Assembly (NCBI GenBank): GCA_900554815.1
Contig: USIO01000038.1
Span: forward strand, 1 to 9,387
Length of the DNA: 9,387 nt
From: an uncultured Clostridium sp.
GTDB taxonomy: Bacteria > Bacillota > Clostridia > TANB77 > CAG-508
Direction of reading: 5' to 3'
Shown piece by piece: positions 1 to 7,507 of the stretch (position 1 is its first letter; every line of letters starts with the position of its first letter). The notes under the pieces are model-generated. The model ran no database searches. It was not told where the DNA came from and saw only the letters and a program-made list of their open reading frames with translations. Made by a program: the position numbers and the translations under genes.

Positions 1-10
1 TTCTTTTCAT
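1..10 (-). CDS. Start of an unidentified gene running off the window edge
   Basis: Only ATG AAA AGA and one more base are visible, so no product can be named. The start is supported by an AAGGAG ribosome binding site 8 bases upstream (19-24) and by a promoter at 50-78. An in-frame pair of ATG codons lies further upstream, but the ATG at 8-10 has the better-placed binding site. In many Firmicutes the gene after topA-trmFO is a tyrosine recombinase (xerC/codV) or hslV; that is context only. Confidence 0.5.
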
Positions 11-49
11 AGGCTTTTCTCCTTCGCACTTTTTCATCATTATATTTCT

Positions 50-78
50 ATTATATCATATTACTTGAAAATAAACAA
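50..78 (-). promoter_or_regulatory. Predicted sigma-70/SigA-type promoter for the gene leaving the window
   Basis: A perfect TATAAT -10 box (50-55) lies 17 bases from a weak TTGTTT -35 box (73-78). It sits between the end of trmFO and the next start codon, on the same strand. The -35 box is only a half match to TTGACA, so strength is uncertain. Confidence 0.5.
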
Positions 79-109
79 ATTTTTTATGTTTATTGGGCAC
101 AGTTTAAGC

Positions 110-1424
110 CTATTTTGTTAAATTTTGCAAAGATCTTTCAGCTAATTTTTTATAACGCTCTTGTTTATCTTTTATTTTTTCTTTTAATGGCGGTAGTATT
201 CCAAAGTTTGCATTCATTGGCTGAAAATTTTTATTTGGTGTTACAATATAATTTGTTAATGCTCCGTATAATAGTTTCATTTGAAAATATTATTGGAGGT
301 TTTTTATTGTTTTTACATGCATTTGCACTATTTATTCCGGCTACTAATCCAGATGCAATGGATTCTACATAGCCTTCTACTCCTGTTATTTGTCCAGCAA
401 AATAAATTTTTCTATTTTGTTTTAGGCAATAAGTAAAATCTAATAATTCTGGTGAATTAATATAAGTATTTCTATGCATTACTCCATATTTAACAAACTC
501 CGCATTTTGCAACCCTGGTAGCAAAGAAAATACTCTTTTTTGTTCTCCAAATTTTAAGTTTGTTTGAAATCCTACCATATTAAATAAATTCCCCTCTTTG
601 TTGTCCTGTCTTAGTTGAACAATTGCATAAGGCTTTGTACTAGTTCTTGGGTCTGTAAAGCCTACAGGTTTTAATGGCCCAAATCGAATAGTGTCTTTAC
701 CCCTTTTTGCCATTACTTCTATTGGCATACATCCTTCGAATATTTCATTTTTTTCGAAGTCGTGTAATATTACAGTATCTGCATTAATAAGTTCAGAGTA
801 GAATTTTTCGTATTCTTCTTGGTTTAGTGGTAAATTTATATAGCTATTGTTTCCTTTTCCATATCTGTCCCCATAAAAAGCTATGTTCATATCTATACTT
901 TCTTTTTCAATAATAGGAGCTGCTGCATCATAAAAATGTAACTTTTCAGAGCCAGTTAATTGCTGTATTTGTTGTGATAGTTCTTTTGATGTTAATGGGC
1001 CTGTTGCAATAATTGTTATTGCTTTATCTAATAATTCTTTTAGTGTAATTTCTTTGCCTATATTTGCATGAATAATTTCAATATATGGGTTTTTTTTAAT
1101 TTCTTCTGTTACCTTTTGAGAAAAAAGTTCTCTATCTACTGCTAGTGCTTGTCCTGCCGGTACTTTAGTTTCATCTGCAATTTTAATTAAAAGTGAATCT
1201 GATATTCTTAGTTCTTCTTTTAATAGTCCACAGGCATTTGTAATTTCATTTGATTTAAAAGAATTGCTACACACAATTTCTGCAAAATTTTTGTTTATAT
1301 GTGCTTGTGAAAATTCTAAAGGTTTCATTTCATATAGTTTTACAAAAATTCCTCTTTTGGATATTTGGTAAGCTGCCTCGCATCCAGCAAGGCCTGCTCC
1401 AATTACATTAATATATTCTTGCAT
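110..1424 (-). CDS. trmFO: TrmFO, folate/FAD-dependent tRNA (uracil-54-C5)-methyltransferase, needing one +1 shift
   Basis: TrmFO makes 5-methyluridine at position 54 in the tRNA T loop, using methylenetetrahydrofolate and FAD. The N-terminus has the FAD-binding motif GAGLAGCEAA (residues 9-18). The two family cysteines are visible at C52 (VCSNSFKS) and C232 (FEGCMPIE). The C-terminal FAD region reads AGQITGVEGYVESIASG. Read plainly, the frame stops at 231 after 397 residues, about 40 short. The missing tail continues in the next frame (GALTNYIVTPNKNFQPMNAN, then a KDKQERYKKLAERSL helix) to a TAG at 110-112. Skipping one C at 266, the first base of an in-frame CGG, joins the parts into 437 residues, the normal family length, with Gly387 at the joint. 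The start is ATG with AGGAGG just upstream. It follows the topA terminator and has no clear promoter of its own. Confidence 0.93.
263..266 (-). other. +1 frameshift site CGGA in trmFO
   Basis: The reading is ATT ATA (C)GGA GCA. The in-frame CGG is at 264-266. Dropping the C at 266 restores the conserved ETxxGAL segment and the whole C-terminal tail of TrmFO. Without the shift the frame ends 12 codons later. Confidence 0.88.
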
Positions 1425-1459
1425 TACTTTCCTCCTATTATTTTTAATTTTTTATATTT

Positions 1460-1498
1460 GCTAAAAATAAGAGCGGTATTCCGCCCTTTATTTTTAGC
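1460..1498 (-). terminator. Intrinsic terminator after topA (possibly bidirectional)
   Basis: On the minus strand the core stem AAGGGCGG / CCGCTCTT closes an AATA loop (one G-U pair) and is followed by ATTTTT. Outer A-rich and T-rich arms extend the pairing to the full 1460-1498. It begins 9 bases after the topA stop codon. A T-rich stretch also follows the stem on the plus strand, so it could act in both directions, though no plus-strand gene is nearby. Confidence 0.75.
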
Positions 1499-1506
1499 AT
1501 CTTAAA

Positions 1507-3583
1507 TTACGGTGTGCGTTTTTTAGTAGTCTTTTTTTTAGTTGTTTTTCTTCTTGTTTTTGTTTTCTTAATTTCTGAAAAGTCTTCATTAGTTGCTTCA
1601 TACTTTTCCCCAGGCTTTGGCTTGTTCCAAGAAATATAGTCACATGTTGTGGGATTATTTTCGCAAATGTAGTAGTTTCTCCTTTTTTTGGTTTTTCTAA
1701 TTTGTACTTTACCTCCACATTTTGGGCAAGGTACATCTATTGTTTCATAATAAGGTTTGGCATTTTTACATTCTGGATATCCTGGGCAGGCTAAAAATTT
1801 CCCATATCTTCCATATTTTATTATCATCATTTTACCACATTTTTCGCAAGGTATATTTGATACCTCTTCTTCCAATTTTACATGTTCTAGTTCTTTTTCT
1901 ACTTTTTCTAAATTTTTTTCAAATGGTTCATAAAATTCTTTAATAGTTTTTTTCCATTGTTTTTTCCCCTCTGCAATCTCATCAAATTGGTTCTCCATAT
2001 TTGCAGTAAATTCTACATTAATTATATCTGAAAAATTTTCTACTAATAATTTATTTACTACTTTTCCGTAATTCTGTTGGGTAAAGTTGTTTTTGCTCTT
2101 TTTCTATATAATGTCTTTCTAGTATTGTAGTAATTGTTGGTGAATATGTGCTAGGTCTTCCAATTCCTTTTTCTTCTAATGCTTTAACTAAACTTGCCTC
2201 TGTGTATCTTGGAAGTGGTTCTGTAAAGCTTTGTTTTGGTACTAGTTTTTCTTTTTCTACAATTTCGTTAATTGTTAGTTCTGGTATTTTGGTAAATTCT
2301 TCTTCTTTTTGATTGTCTATTCCTTCTATATATAAGATCATAAATCCTTTGAAGTTTAGTTCTTGCCCATTTGCTCTAAAGTTGTATGAAGATGCAGCTA
2401 TATTTACTGTTGTTGTATCATATATTGCGCTTGCCATTTGGCTTGCTAAAAATCGATTATATATTAATTGATATAACTTGTATTGGTCATTTGTTAAATT
2501 AGGTTTTACCTCATCTGGATTTAGTTCAACATAGGTTGGTCTAATTGCTTCATGTGCATCTTGAGAATCTGCCTTAGTTTTGTAATATCTGTTTTCATAG
2601 TATTTCTCTCCATATTGATTTGTAATTTGGATTTTCGCTGCTTGCCTTGCTTCTTCAGATATTCTTGTTGAGTCTGTTCTCATATATGTAATTAATCCTA
2701 TTGTTCCATGCCCTTTTATTGTTATTCCCTCATATAGTCCTTGTGCAACAGACATTGTTTTCTTTAAAGAAAATCCTAATTTTCTAGATGCTTCCTGTTG
2801 CATTGTACTTGTTGTAAATGGAGGCGCAGGAGTTCTTTTTTTCTGAGCTTTTTTTATTTCTTTTACCACATAGGTGCTTTTTTCTAAATCTAATAAAATT
2901 TTGTCTACTTCTTCTTTAGAATGTAGTTCTATTTTAGTGTTATTTTTTCCTACTAAACGTGCTTCAAATACATTTTTTGTATTTGATTTTTTTAATACAG
3001 CTGTTATGTTCCAATATTCTTGTGGTATAAATTTTTCTATTTCTTCTTCTCTGTCTACAATCAATTTTACTGCTACTGATTGCACTCTTCCAGCAGATAA
3101 TCCTTTTCTTACTTTTTTCCATAAAACAGGGCTTATTTTATACCCTACTATTCTGTCTAACACTCTACGTGCTTGTTGAGCATCTGTTAAGTCCATATCT
3201 ATTTTTCTAGGTTTTTTTATTGCTGTTTGTACAGCTTGTTTTGTAATTTCATTAAATGTTACTCTGCATACTGCATCTTCTGGTATTCCTAAAATATGAG
3301 CTAAATGCCATGCAATTGCTTCTCCCTCTCTATCAGGGTCGGTTGCTAATATAACAGTATTTGCTTCTTTTGCTTCTTTTTTTAGGGAATTAATTAATTT
3401 TGCTTTTCCTCTTATGTTTATATATTCTGGTTCAAAATTATTTTCTATATTAATTCCAAGCTTTGATTTTGGTAAATCTCTAATATGTCCCATAGATGCA
3501 ACAACTTTTGTTTTTCCACCAATCATTTTTTTAATTGTATTAGCCTTTGCTGGAGACTCTACAATAATTAATTTATCTGCCAT
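1507..3583 (-). CDS. topA: TopA, DNA topoisomerase I (type IA), needing one +1 shift
   Basis: Type IA topoisomerase relaxes negative supercoils by cutting one strand through a phosphotyrosine link. The Toprim domain is at the N-terminus (IIVESPAKANTIKK; acidic ATDPDREGE around residues 80-88). The active-site tyrosine is in GLITYMRTDSTR (about residue 300). GIGRPSTYSPTITTILER follows, then two four-cysteine zinc ribbons (CEKC...CPGYPEC and CPKC...C...C) and a Lys/Arg-rich tail. Read plainly, the frame stops at 2051, before the zinc ribbons. The rest continues in the next frame (GKVVNKLLVENFSDIINVEF) to a TAA at 1507. Skipping the C at 2068 in an in-frame CGG gives 691 residues, the usual length, with Gly506 in the conserved PTELGK. 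The start chosen is ATG at 3581-3583 with AAGGAG at 3590-3595. A GTG 15 bases upstream is possible but would place that binding site inside the gene. Confidence 0.94.
2065..2068 (-). other. +1 frameshift site CGGA in topA
   Basis: The reading is GAA TTA (C)GGA AAA. The in-frame CGG at 2066-2068 is the only CGG on the coding strand in the whole of topA. Skipping the C turns a premature stop (RKSSK, stop) into the family sequence PTELGKVVNKLL and reconnects the zinc-ribbon C-terminus. Confidence 0.9.
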
Positions 3584-3614
3584 GATTTTCTCCTTCACTT
3601 TGGTTTTTTGAATG

Positions 3615-3643
3615 ATTATACACTAAAAAATATTATGTGTAAA
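3615..3643 (-). promoter_or_regulatory. Strong predicted SigA-type promoter of topA
   Basis: TTTACA (3638-3643) and a perfect TATAAT (3615-3620) are separated by exactly 17 bases and lie about 30 bases upstream of the topA start. It sits between the preceding terminator and topA, so topA begins its own transcript. Confidence 0.75.
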
Positions 3644-3676
3644 TAGTAATCATTTGTAAAAAAAATATTGTTTTCT

Positions 3677-3711
3677 AAAAGCGGAAGTGTGTTTTACACG
3701 CTTCCGCTTTT
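3677..3711 (-). terminator. Intrinsic terminator of the small gene
   Basis: A 15-base stem with one mismatch (AAAAGCGGAAGCGTG / CACACTTCCGCTTTT) encloses a TAAAA loop and ends in TTTT. The TAA stop codon of the small gene lies at the start of the loop, so the last coding codons form one arm of the hairpin. Confidence 0.85.
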
Positions 3712-4011
3712 TAATAGTTCATATATTACATCATTTGCTCCCATTGGAGTAACTTTATATTTTCTTAGTGTTTCTAATATACTATTTGCTTTATTTTCAT
3801 TTTTAGTAAATAAATTAAGGCAATTTGTTTCTGTATTAATTGTATCTTGTTTATATTCGTTTTTTACTACTTCTACGCCATATATTGTAAAATTGTCTCT
3901 AGTTTTGTTTGTTTTATAATAAGCTAATTCTATTGGATAATCTATTGGCGTTTCTATTAAATCTTCCATTTCTAGAAAAATACTACCATATAGACTTTTA
4001 GAGTCATACAA
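3694..4011 (-). CDS. Small protein of unknown function (about 105 residues)
   Basis: I do not recognise this gene with confidence. The product is soluble-looking, with no membrane segment or signal peptide. It has a central beta-like stretch (FTIYGVEVVKNEYKQDT) and a C-terminal helical part with a lone Cys (NCLNLFTKNENKANSILETL), ending TPMGANDVIYELLKSGSV. The overall pattern (YG-V-V followed by a Cys and a ...V-P--...V--LL end) recalls small clostridial proteins such as the DUF6514 group, but this is from memory. The chosen start is TTG at 4009-4011, about 8 bases after AGGGGG. A GTG at 4051-4053 would add 14 residues, but it lies almost at the predicted transcription start and lacks a binding site. 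The gene has its own promoter and terminator. It contains no in-frame CGG; its one CGG spans AGC GGA. Confidence 0.75.
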   Translation of the reverse strand: MYDSKSLYGSIFLEMEDLIETPIDYPIELAYYKTNKTRDNFTIYGVEVVKNEYKQDTINTETNCLNLFTKNENKANSILETLRKYKVTPMGANDVIYELLKSGSV

Positions 4012-4060
4012 TTTTAGTACCCCCTTCTTTTGTTTTGATTTTTTTAAAACCACTGTACTA

Positions 4061-4089
4061 AATATATATTAGTTTTTATTATTTTTCAA
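4061..4089 (-). promoter_or_regulatory. Predicted SigA-type promoter of the small gene
   Basis: TTGAAA (4084-4089) and TATATT (4061-4066) are spaced by 17 bases. The promoter begins only 8 bases past the murG stop codon. No convincing GC-rich terminator separates murG from it, so read-through from murG is also possible. Confidence 0.65.
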
Positions 4090-4096
4090 GTATTTT

Positions 4097-5231
4097 TCAT
4101 CGCATGTTGTGACCCAATTCGACAATATTATAAATCTCTTTATAAATGGCTTCTTCTACATTCTTTAGTTCTATTTTTTTTGCATTTTCACCCATTTTTA
4201 ATAAGTTTTCTTTGTTTTTTATTAAAGATTCTATTTGTTCTGATAGTATATTTTCGTTTAAATCTTTATCTAAAATAATTTTAGCAGCTCCTGCATTTGC
4301 TAAAACTTTTGCATTATATTCTTGGTGGTTTTCTGTTGCATATGGTAGAGGAATAAATATTGCTGGCTTTCCGAATTTTGGCAATTTCTGTTACTGTTAA
4401 AGCTCCGCTTCTTGCAATTACAATATCGCATATATTCATTGCTTCTTCCATTTGATAAATATATGGTACAACTTTTGCATTTTTTATATTGTTTATATCT
4501 ATGTTATGTTCTTTTAATTTTTCTTTTATTTCATCATATTGTTTTGGTCCTGTTGCCCATAAAATTTGATATTCTTTATTTTTTTTATTTTTTATAATAG
4601 AAATTAGTGTTTCATTAATTGCTCTTGCTCCTTGGCTTCCTCCAAATACTAAAATAATTGGTAAGTTCTCTTCCAATCCCAGCTTCTTTTTAGTATTACT
4701 TTTTTGCACATCAGATAATTCTATTTTTTTAATTTTTGTTGGTGTTCCTGTTAGACTCACTTTTTTGGCTTTTGGTAATCTTTTTTTTGCATCTTCAAAC
4801 CCTACTAAAATTTCGTCTACTTTAGGTGATAATAGTTTTACACTTGCGCCTGGAAATGCATTGCTTTCGTGTAATAGAGTTTTTATATTTAAACTATGTG
4901 CTGCTAAAATAACTGGCACACAAATGTAGCCTCCTGTACCAATTACAACATCTGGCAGAAAGTCTTTTAATATTTTTTTTGCTGACTTTTTGCTATAAAG
5001 TGTTTTTATCATTTTAATAATATTGTCAAAATTAATTTTTCTGTTAAATCCATAAGCTTCTATTGTTTTTAATTTATAACCCGCCCTTGGTACTAAATCT
5101 TTTTCCAGTCCTTCTTCTGTTCCAATAAATAAAATTTCTGAGTTTGGCTCTTCTTCTTTAATTTTATTAGCAATAGCAATTCCTGGGTTAATATGTCCCC
5201 CAGTTCTTGCTGCAGCAATAACTACACGCAT
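4097..5231 (-). CDS. murG: MurG, UDP-GlcNAc:undecaprenyl-PP-MurNAc-pentapeptide GlcNAc transferase, needing one +1 shift
   Basis: MurG adds GlcNAc to lipid I to make lipid II on the inner face of the membrane. The N-terminal Rossmann domain has TGGHINPGIAIA (residues 10-21), and the acceptor side has TGGYICVPV and HESNAFPG. The C-terminal domain has GGSQGARAIN (197-206) and SGALTVTEIAK. Read plainly, the frame fails at 4314, just before the UDP-GlcNAc site. The remainder lies in the next frame (GKPAIFIPLPYATENHQEYN) and runs to TGA at 4097. Skipping the C at 4373 in an in-frame CGG gives 377 residues with Gly287 in the conserved GKP motif. The start is ATG with AAAGGAG upstream. The first loop reads AARTGGH where GGGTGGH is usual. 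It lies 55 bases downstream of ftsW. Confidence 0.93.
4370..4373 (-). other. +1 frameshift site CGGA in murG
   Basis: The reading is AAA ATT (C)GGA AAG CCA. The in-frame CGG is at 4371-4373. Skipping the C restores GKPAIFIPLPY, which carries part of the nucleotide-sugar site. A skip one codon earlier (AAA, then TTC GGA) would give KFGKP instead of KIGKP, so the exact slip point is not fixed by this site alone. Confidence 0.86.
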
Positions 5232-5286
5232 AATATTTCTCCTTTTTCTTTTAATGCATACTTAATTTTTTTGTAAAAGTAATTAT

Positions 5287-6451
5287 TTATTTGTTTCCAG
5301 CTCTTGAGATATTTAGCAAAACTCCTACTGAAGCTAATAATATAAGTAATGCTGTTCCTCCATAGCTAAAGAAAGGTAGCGCCATTCCTGTGGCAGGAAT
5401 TGTATTGGTAACAACAGCAATATTTATAATTGCTTGTATTCCAATCATGGTGGTTATTCCAATTGCTAAGAGGCTTCCAAACATGTCTGGTGCTTTCATA
5501 GCAATTACAATTCCTCTCCAAATAAAAATTGCAAAAAGTAATATAACAACTACGCAACCAATAAATCCCAATTCCTCTGCTAATACAGAAAAAATAAAGT
5601 CATTATGTGGAAATGGTAAATATAAATATTTTTGTTTGCTTTGTCCGTAGTCCTGCTCCAAATAATCCGCCAGACCCAATAGCATATAGGCTTTGTATTA
5701 CTTGCCAACCGGTCCCCTGTTGCATCTGCCCAAGGATTTAAAAATGAAATTATTCTGTCAAATCTAAAGCTCCCCTTCCCTGTTAGTTGTGACATTAGGA
5801 CAAGTCCTCCTGCTCCTAATCCAGCTATTCCTAGTCCTGATGTAAGAAAATCTCTAATTCTAGTTCCTGCAATTAACATCATAACTGAAATAATTGCAAT
5901 AATAACAATTGATGCACTTAAGTGGTCTTGAAATACTACTAGTATTATAATTGGAACAGTTAAAAGAAGTATTGGTTTCCAAAATCCTCCCCATGTAGTT
6001 TTTAATTGTTTTCTATTTTTTGTTAAATATGCCGCGTAAAATACAATTAAGCCAATTTTAGCTATTTCTGATGGTTGAAATTGTGTAAATTTTAAATCTA
6101 TCCATCTTTTTGCTCCATTAACTTCTGTACCTATAATTGGTACTAGTGCTAGTAATACAACAGAGCCAATATATGCTATTTTATATAGATTTTTATATTT
6201 TCTATAATCAAATCTAGAAATAATATACATGGCAATGAGTCCAATTACTGCAAATATTGCCTGTCTAGAAAAATAGGCATAGCTATCTCCGTGATTCTGT
6301 TAATGCAGATGGAGAACTTGCAGACAAAACCATAACAACTCCGTAGTGCAAGTAAAAGCAATACAGTTATGCATAATGTAAAATCCATTGGTTTAAGTTT
6401 ATTTTGTTTTTCGGTAGGATTTGTTTTGGGTTTTGTCATTGTTTTTATCAT
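5287..6451 (-). CDS. ftsW: FtsW/SpoVE-type SEDS peptidoglycan glycosyltransferase, needing four +1 shifts
   Basis: SEDS proteins polymerise lipid II together with a class B penicillin-binding protein at the division site. Plain reading gives five fragments, none a complete protein. Skipping one C at each of four in-frame CGG codons (6343, 6291, 5711, 5647) yields one open frame of 386 residues, the family's usual size. It has a hydrophilic N-terminal tail, a first membrane segment beginning near residue 24 (FTLCITVLLLLALGVVMVLS), and KRWIDLKFTQFQPSEIAK (114-131). FLNPWAD, GDGWQVIQS and GAGLGQSKQK follow, then the PHNDFIF loop thought to carry the catalytic Asp, then AEELGF and several more membrane segments. 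The four skipped bases give Gly37, Gly54, Gly247 and Gly268; the last two are strongly conserved in the family. The start is ATG with TAGGAGGA upstream, 60 bases after mraY. FtsW and SpoVE cannot be told apart here. Confidence 0.92.
5644..5647 (-). other. +1 frameshift site 4 (CGGA) in ftsW
   Basis: The reading is GGA CTA (C)GGA CAA AGC. The CGG at 5645-5647 is in the frame set by the third shift. Skipping the C gives the family motif GAGLGQSKQK and leads into the last fragment, which ends with TAA at 5287. Confidence 0.9.
5708..5711 (-). other. +1 frameshift site 3 (CGGT) in ftsW
   Basis: The reading is GGG GAC (C)GGT TGG CAA. The CGG at 5709-5711 is in the frame set by the second shift. 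Skipping the C gives GDGWQVIQS, matching the conserved GDG(Y/W)Q of SEDS proteins. It is the only one of the eight sites followed by T rather than A. Confidence 0.9.
6288..6291 (-). other. +1 frameshift site 2 (CGGA) in ftsW
   Basis: The reading is GAA TCA (C)GGA GAT AGC. The CGG at 6289-6291 is in the frame created by the first shift. Skipping the C gives TESGDSYAYFSRQ and joins the first loop to the second membrane segment. Confidence 0.88.
6340..6343 (-). other. +1 frameshift site 1 (CGGA) in ftsW
   Basis: The reading is GCA CTA (C)GGA GTT GTT. The CGG at 6341-6343 is in the frame of the annotated start. Skipping the C continues the first membrane segment as LALGVVMVLSASSPS. Read plainly, the frame turns polar and stops at 6245. 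Confidence 0.89.
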
Positions 6452-6511
6452 TTTATTTCCTCCTATAAGATTTAATTACATATTTTCGTTGGTTTTATTT
6501 ATGCAATTTTA

Positions 6512-7489
6512 CTATATTGCATATAATCCAACAATGCAAAATATTAGTGTTACTATGCAAAATACAGATACGATTTTATTTTCTTTCCATCCAGATAATT
6601 CAAAGTGATGGTGAATTGGAGTCATTTTAAATACTCTATTTCCTGTTGCTTTAAAAAATATAACTTGTATCATAACAGAAATTGTTTCTATAATTGGTAC
6701 TATTGCTACAATTAATAAAATAAGTGGCATTTTTAAATAAATAGCAATCGTTGAAATAGCTCCTCCAAGCATTAGTGAACCTAAATCTCCCATAAACACT
6801 TTTGCTTTATGCATATTAAACATTAAAAATCCTAAACATGCTCCAATTAAAATAGTCCCAAAAACAACAACTTCTTTTACATCTAATATAATAGCAATAA
6901 TTGTTAATGCTGTTATAATAATTGCCGTTATACTTGTTGCTAATCCATCTATTCCATCTGTTAAATTAATTGCGTTTGTTGCAGATAACATAACTATTAT
7001 TGTAAATGGAATATATAGCCAAATTGGTAATGTAATTGTTGTTTTGGCAAATGGGATTATAATGTCTGTACCTATATTTAGCACTTGTGTTAAATATAGA
7101 GTAAATGCTCCTGCTACAATTAGGAGTCCTAGCATCTTGAATACTGGTTTTAAGCCTTTTGTATTTTTTAGAATTAGTTTTCTAAAGTCATCAATAAAAC
7201 CTATTATTCCAAATCCAACAGTAGTAATTAATAAAGGCAATATGTGTTTGGCAACTTCTACTTCAGAATTTTTATAATATAAAAAACCACCTGTTGAACA
7301 AATAATTATGCTTATCATTATAATAATTCCACCCATTGTAGGAGTTCCTTGTTTTTTTATATGAGTTTGTGGTCCGTCATCTCTTTCTTGCTGTCCTATT
7401 TTTAGTTTCTTTAAAATTGGTATAATTATTATAGATAAAATTACTGTTATAAAAAATGCAATTAATAATATTTTAATTTGAAAATCCAC
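6512..7489 (-). CDS. mraY: MraY, phospho-MurNAc-pentapeptide translocase
   Basis: MraY transfers phospho-MurNAc-pentapeptide from UDP to undecaprenyl phosphate, forming lipid I in the membrane. The 325-residue product is intact and of normal length, with about ten membrane segments. Family motifs appear in order: DDGPQTHIKKQGTPTMGG (37-54), the GFIDDF pair of catalytic aspartates (D100, D101), NLTDGIDGLA (175-184), FMGDLGS (233-239) and TPIHHHFELSGW (291-302). The start is GTG at 7487-7489 with GGAGGG upstream, 18 bases after the murE stop, so the two are probably translated from one message. It has no in-frame CGG. Its two CGG trinucleotides span codons (ACG GCA and GAC GGA) and the frame stays open. 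murF, often found between murE and mraY, is not here. Confidence 0.97.
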   Translation of the reverse strand: MDFQIKILLIAFFITVILSIIIIPILKKLKIGQQERDDGPQTHIKKQGTPTMGGIIIMISIIICSTGGFLYYKNSEVEVAKHILPLLITTVGFGIIGFIDDFRKLILKNTKGLKPVFKMLGLLIVAGAFTLYLTQVLNIGTDIIIPFAKTTITLPIWLYIPFTIIVMLSATNAINLTDGIDGLATSITAIIITALTIIAIILDVKEVVVFGTILIGACLGFLMFNMHKAKVFMGDLGSLMLGGAISTIAIYLKMPLILLIVAIVPIIETISVMIQVIFFKATGNRVFKMTPIHHHFELSGWKENKIVSVFCIVTLIFCIVGLYAI

Positions 7490-7507
7490 TATTTTATCCC
7501 TCCATTT

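Noticed and set aside
70..94. A/T-only inverted repeat (AATAAAC...GTTTATT) as a trmFO terminator
   Set aside because: The stem is only seven A/T-rich pairs with an 11-base loop, and it overlaps the predicted -35 box of the next gene. It is too weak to call.
1507..1998. A separate zinc-ribbon protein gene downstream of topA
   Set aside because: It starts mid-domain with no ribosome binding site, and it continues the topA family sequence without a gap once the +1 shift at 2068 is made.
3668..3919. Plus-strand open frames across the window
   Set aside because: They lie opposite real minus-strand genes, lack binding sites, and encode Phe/Leu/Ser-rich strings typical of the reverse of A-rich genes.
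110..6451. trmFO, topA, murG and ftsW as pseudogenes with random frameshifts
   Set aside because: All are core or essential genes. Every break is the same +1 event at the same CGG word, there are no other stops or indels, and the rest of each protein is fully conserved.
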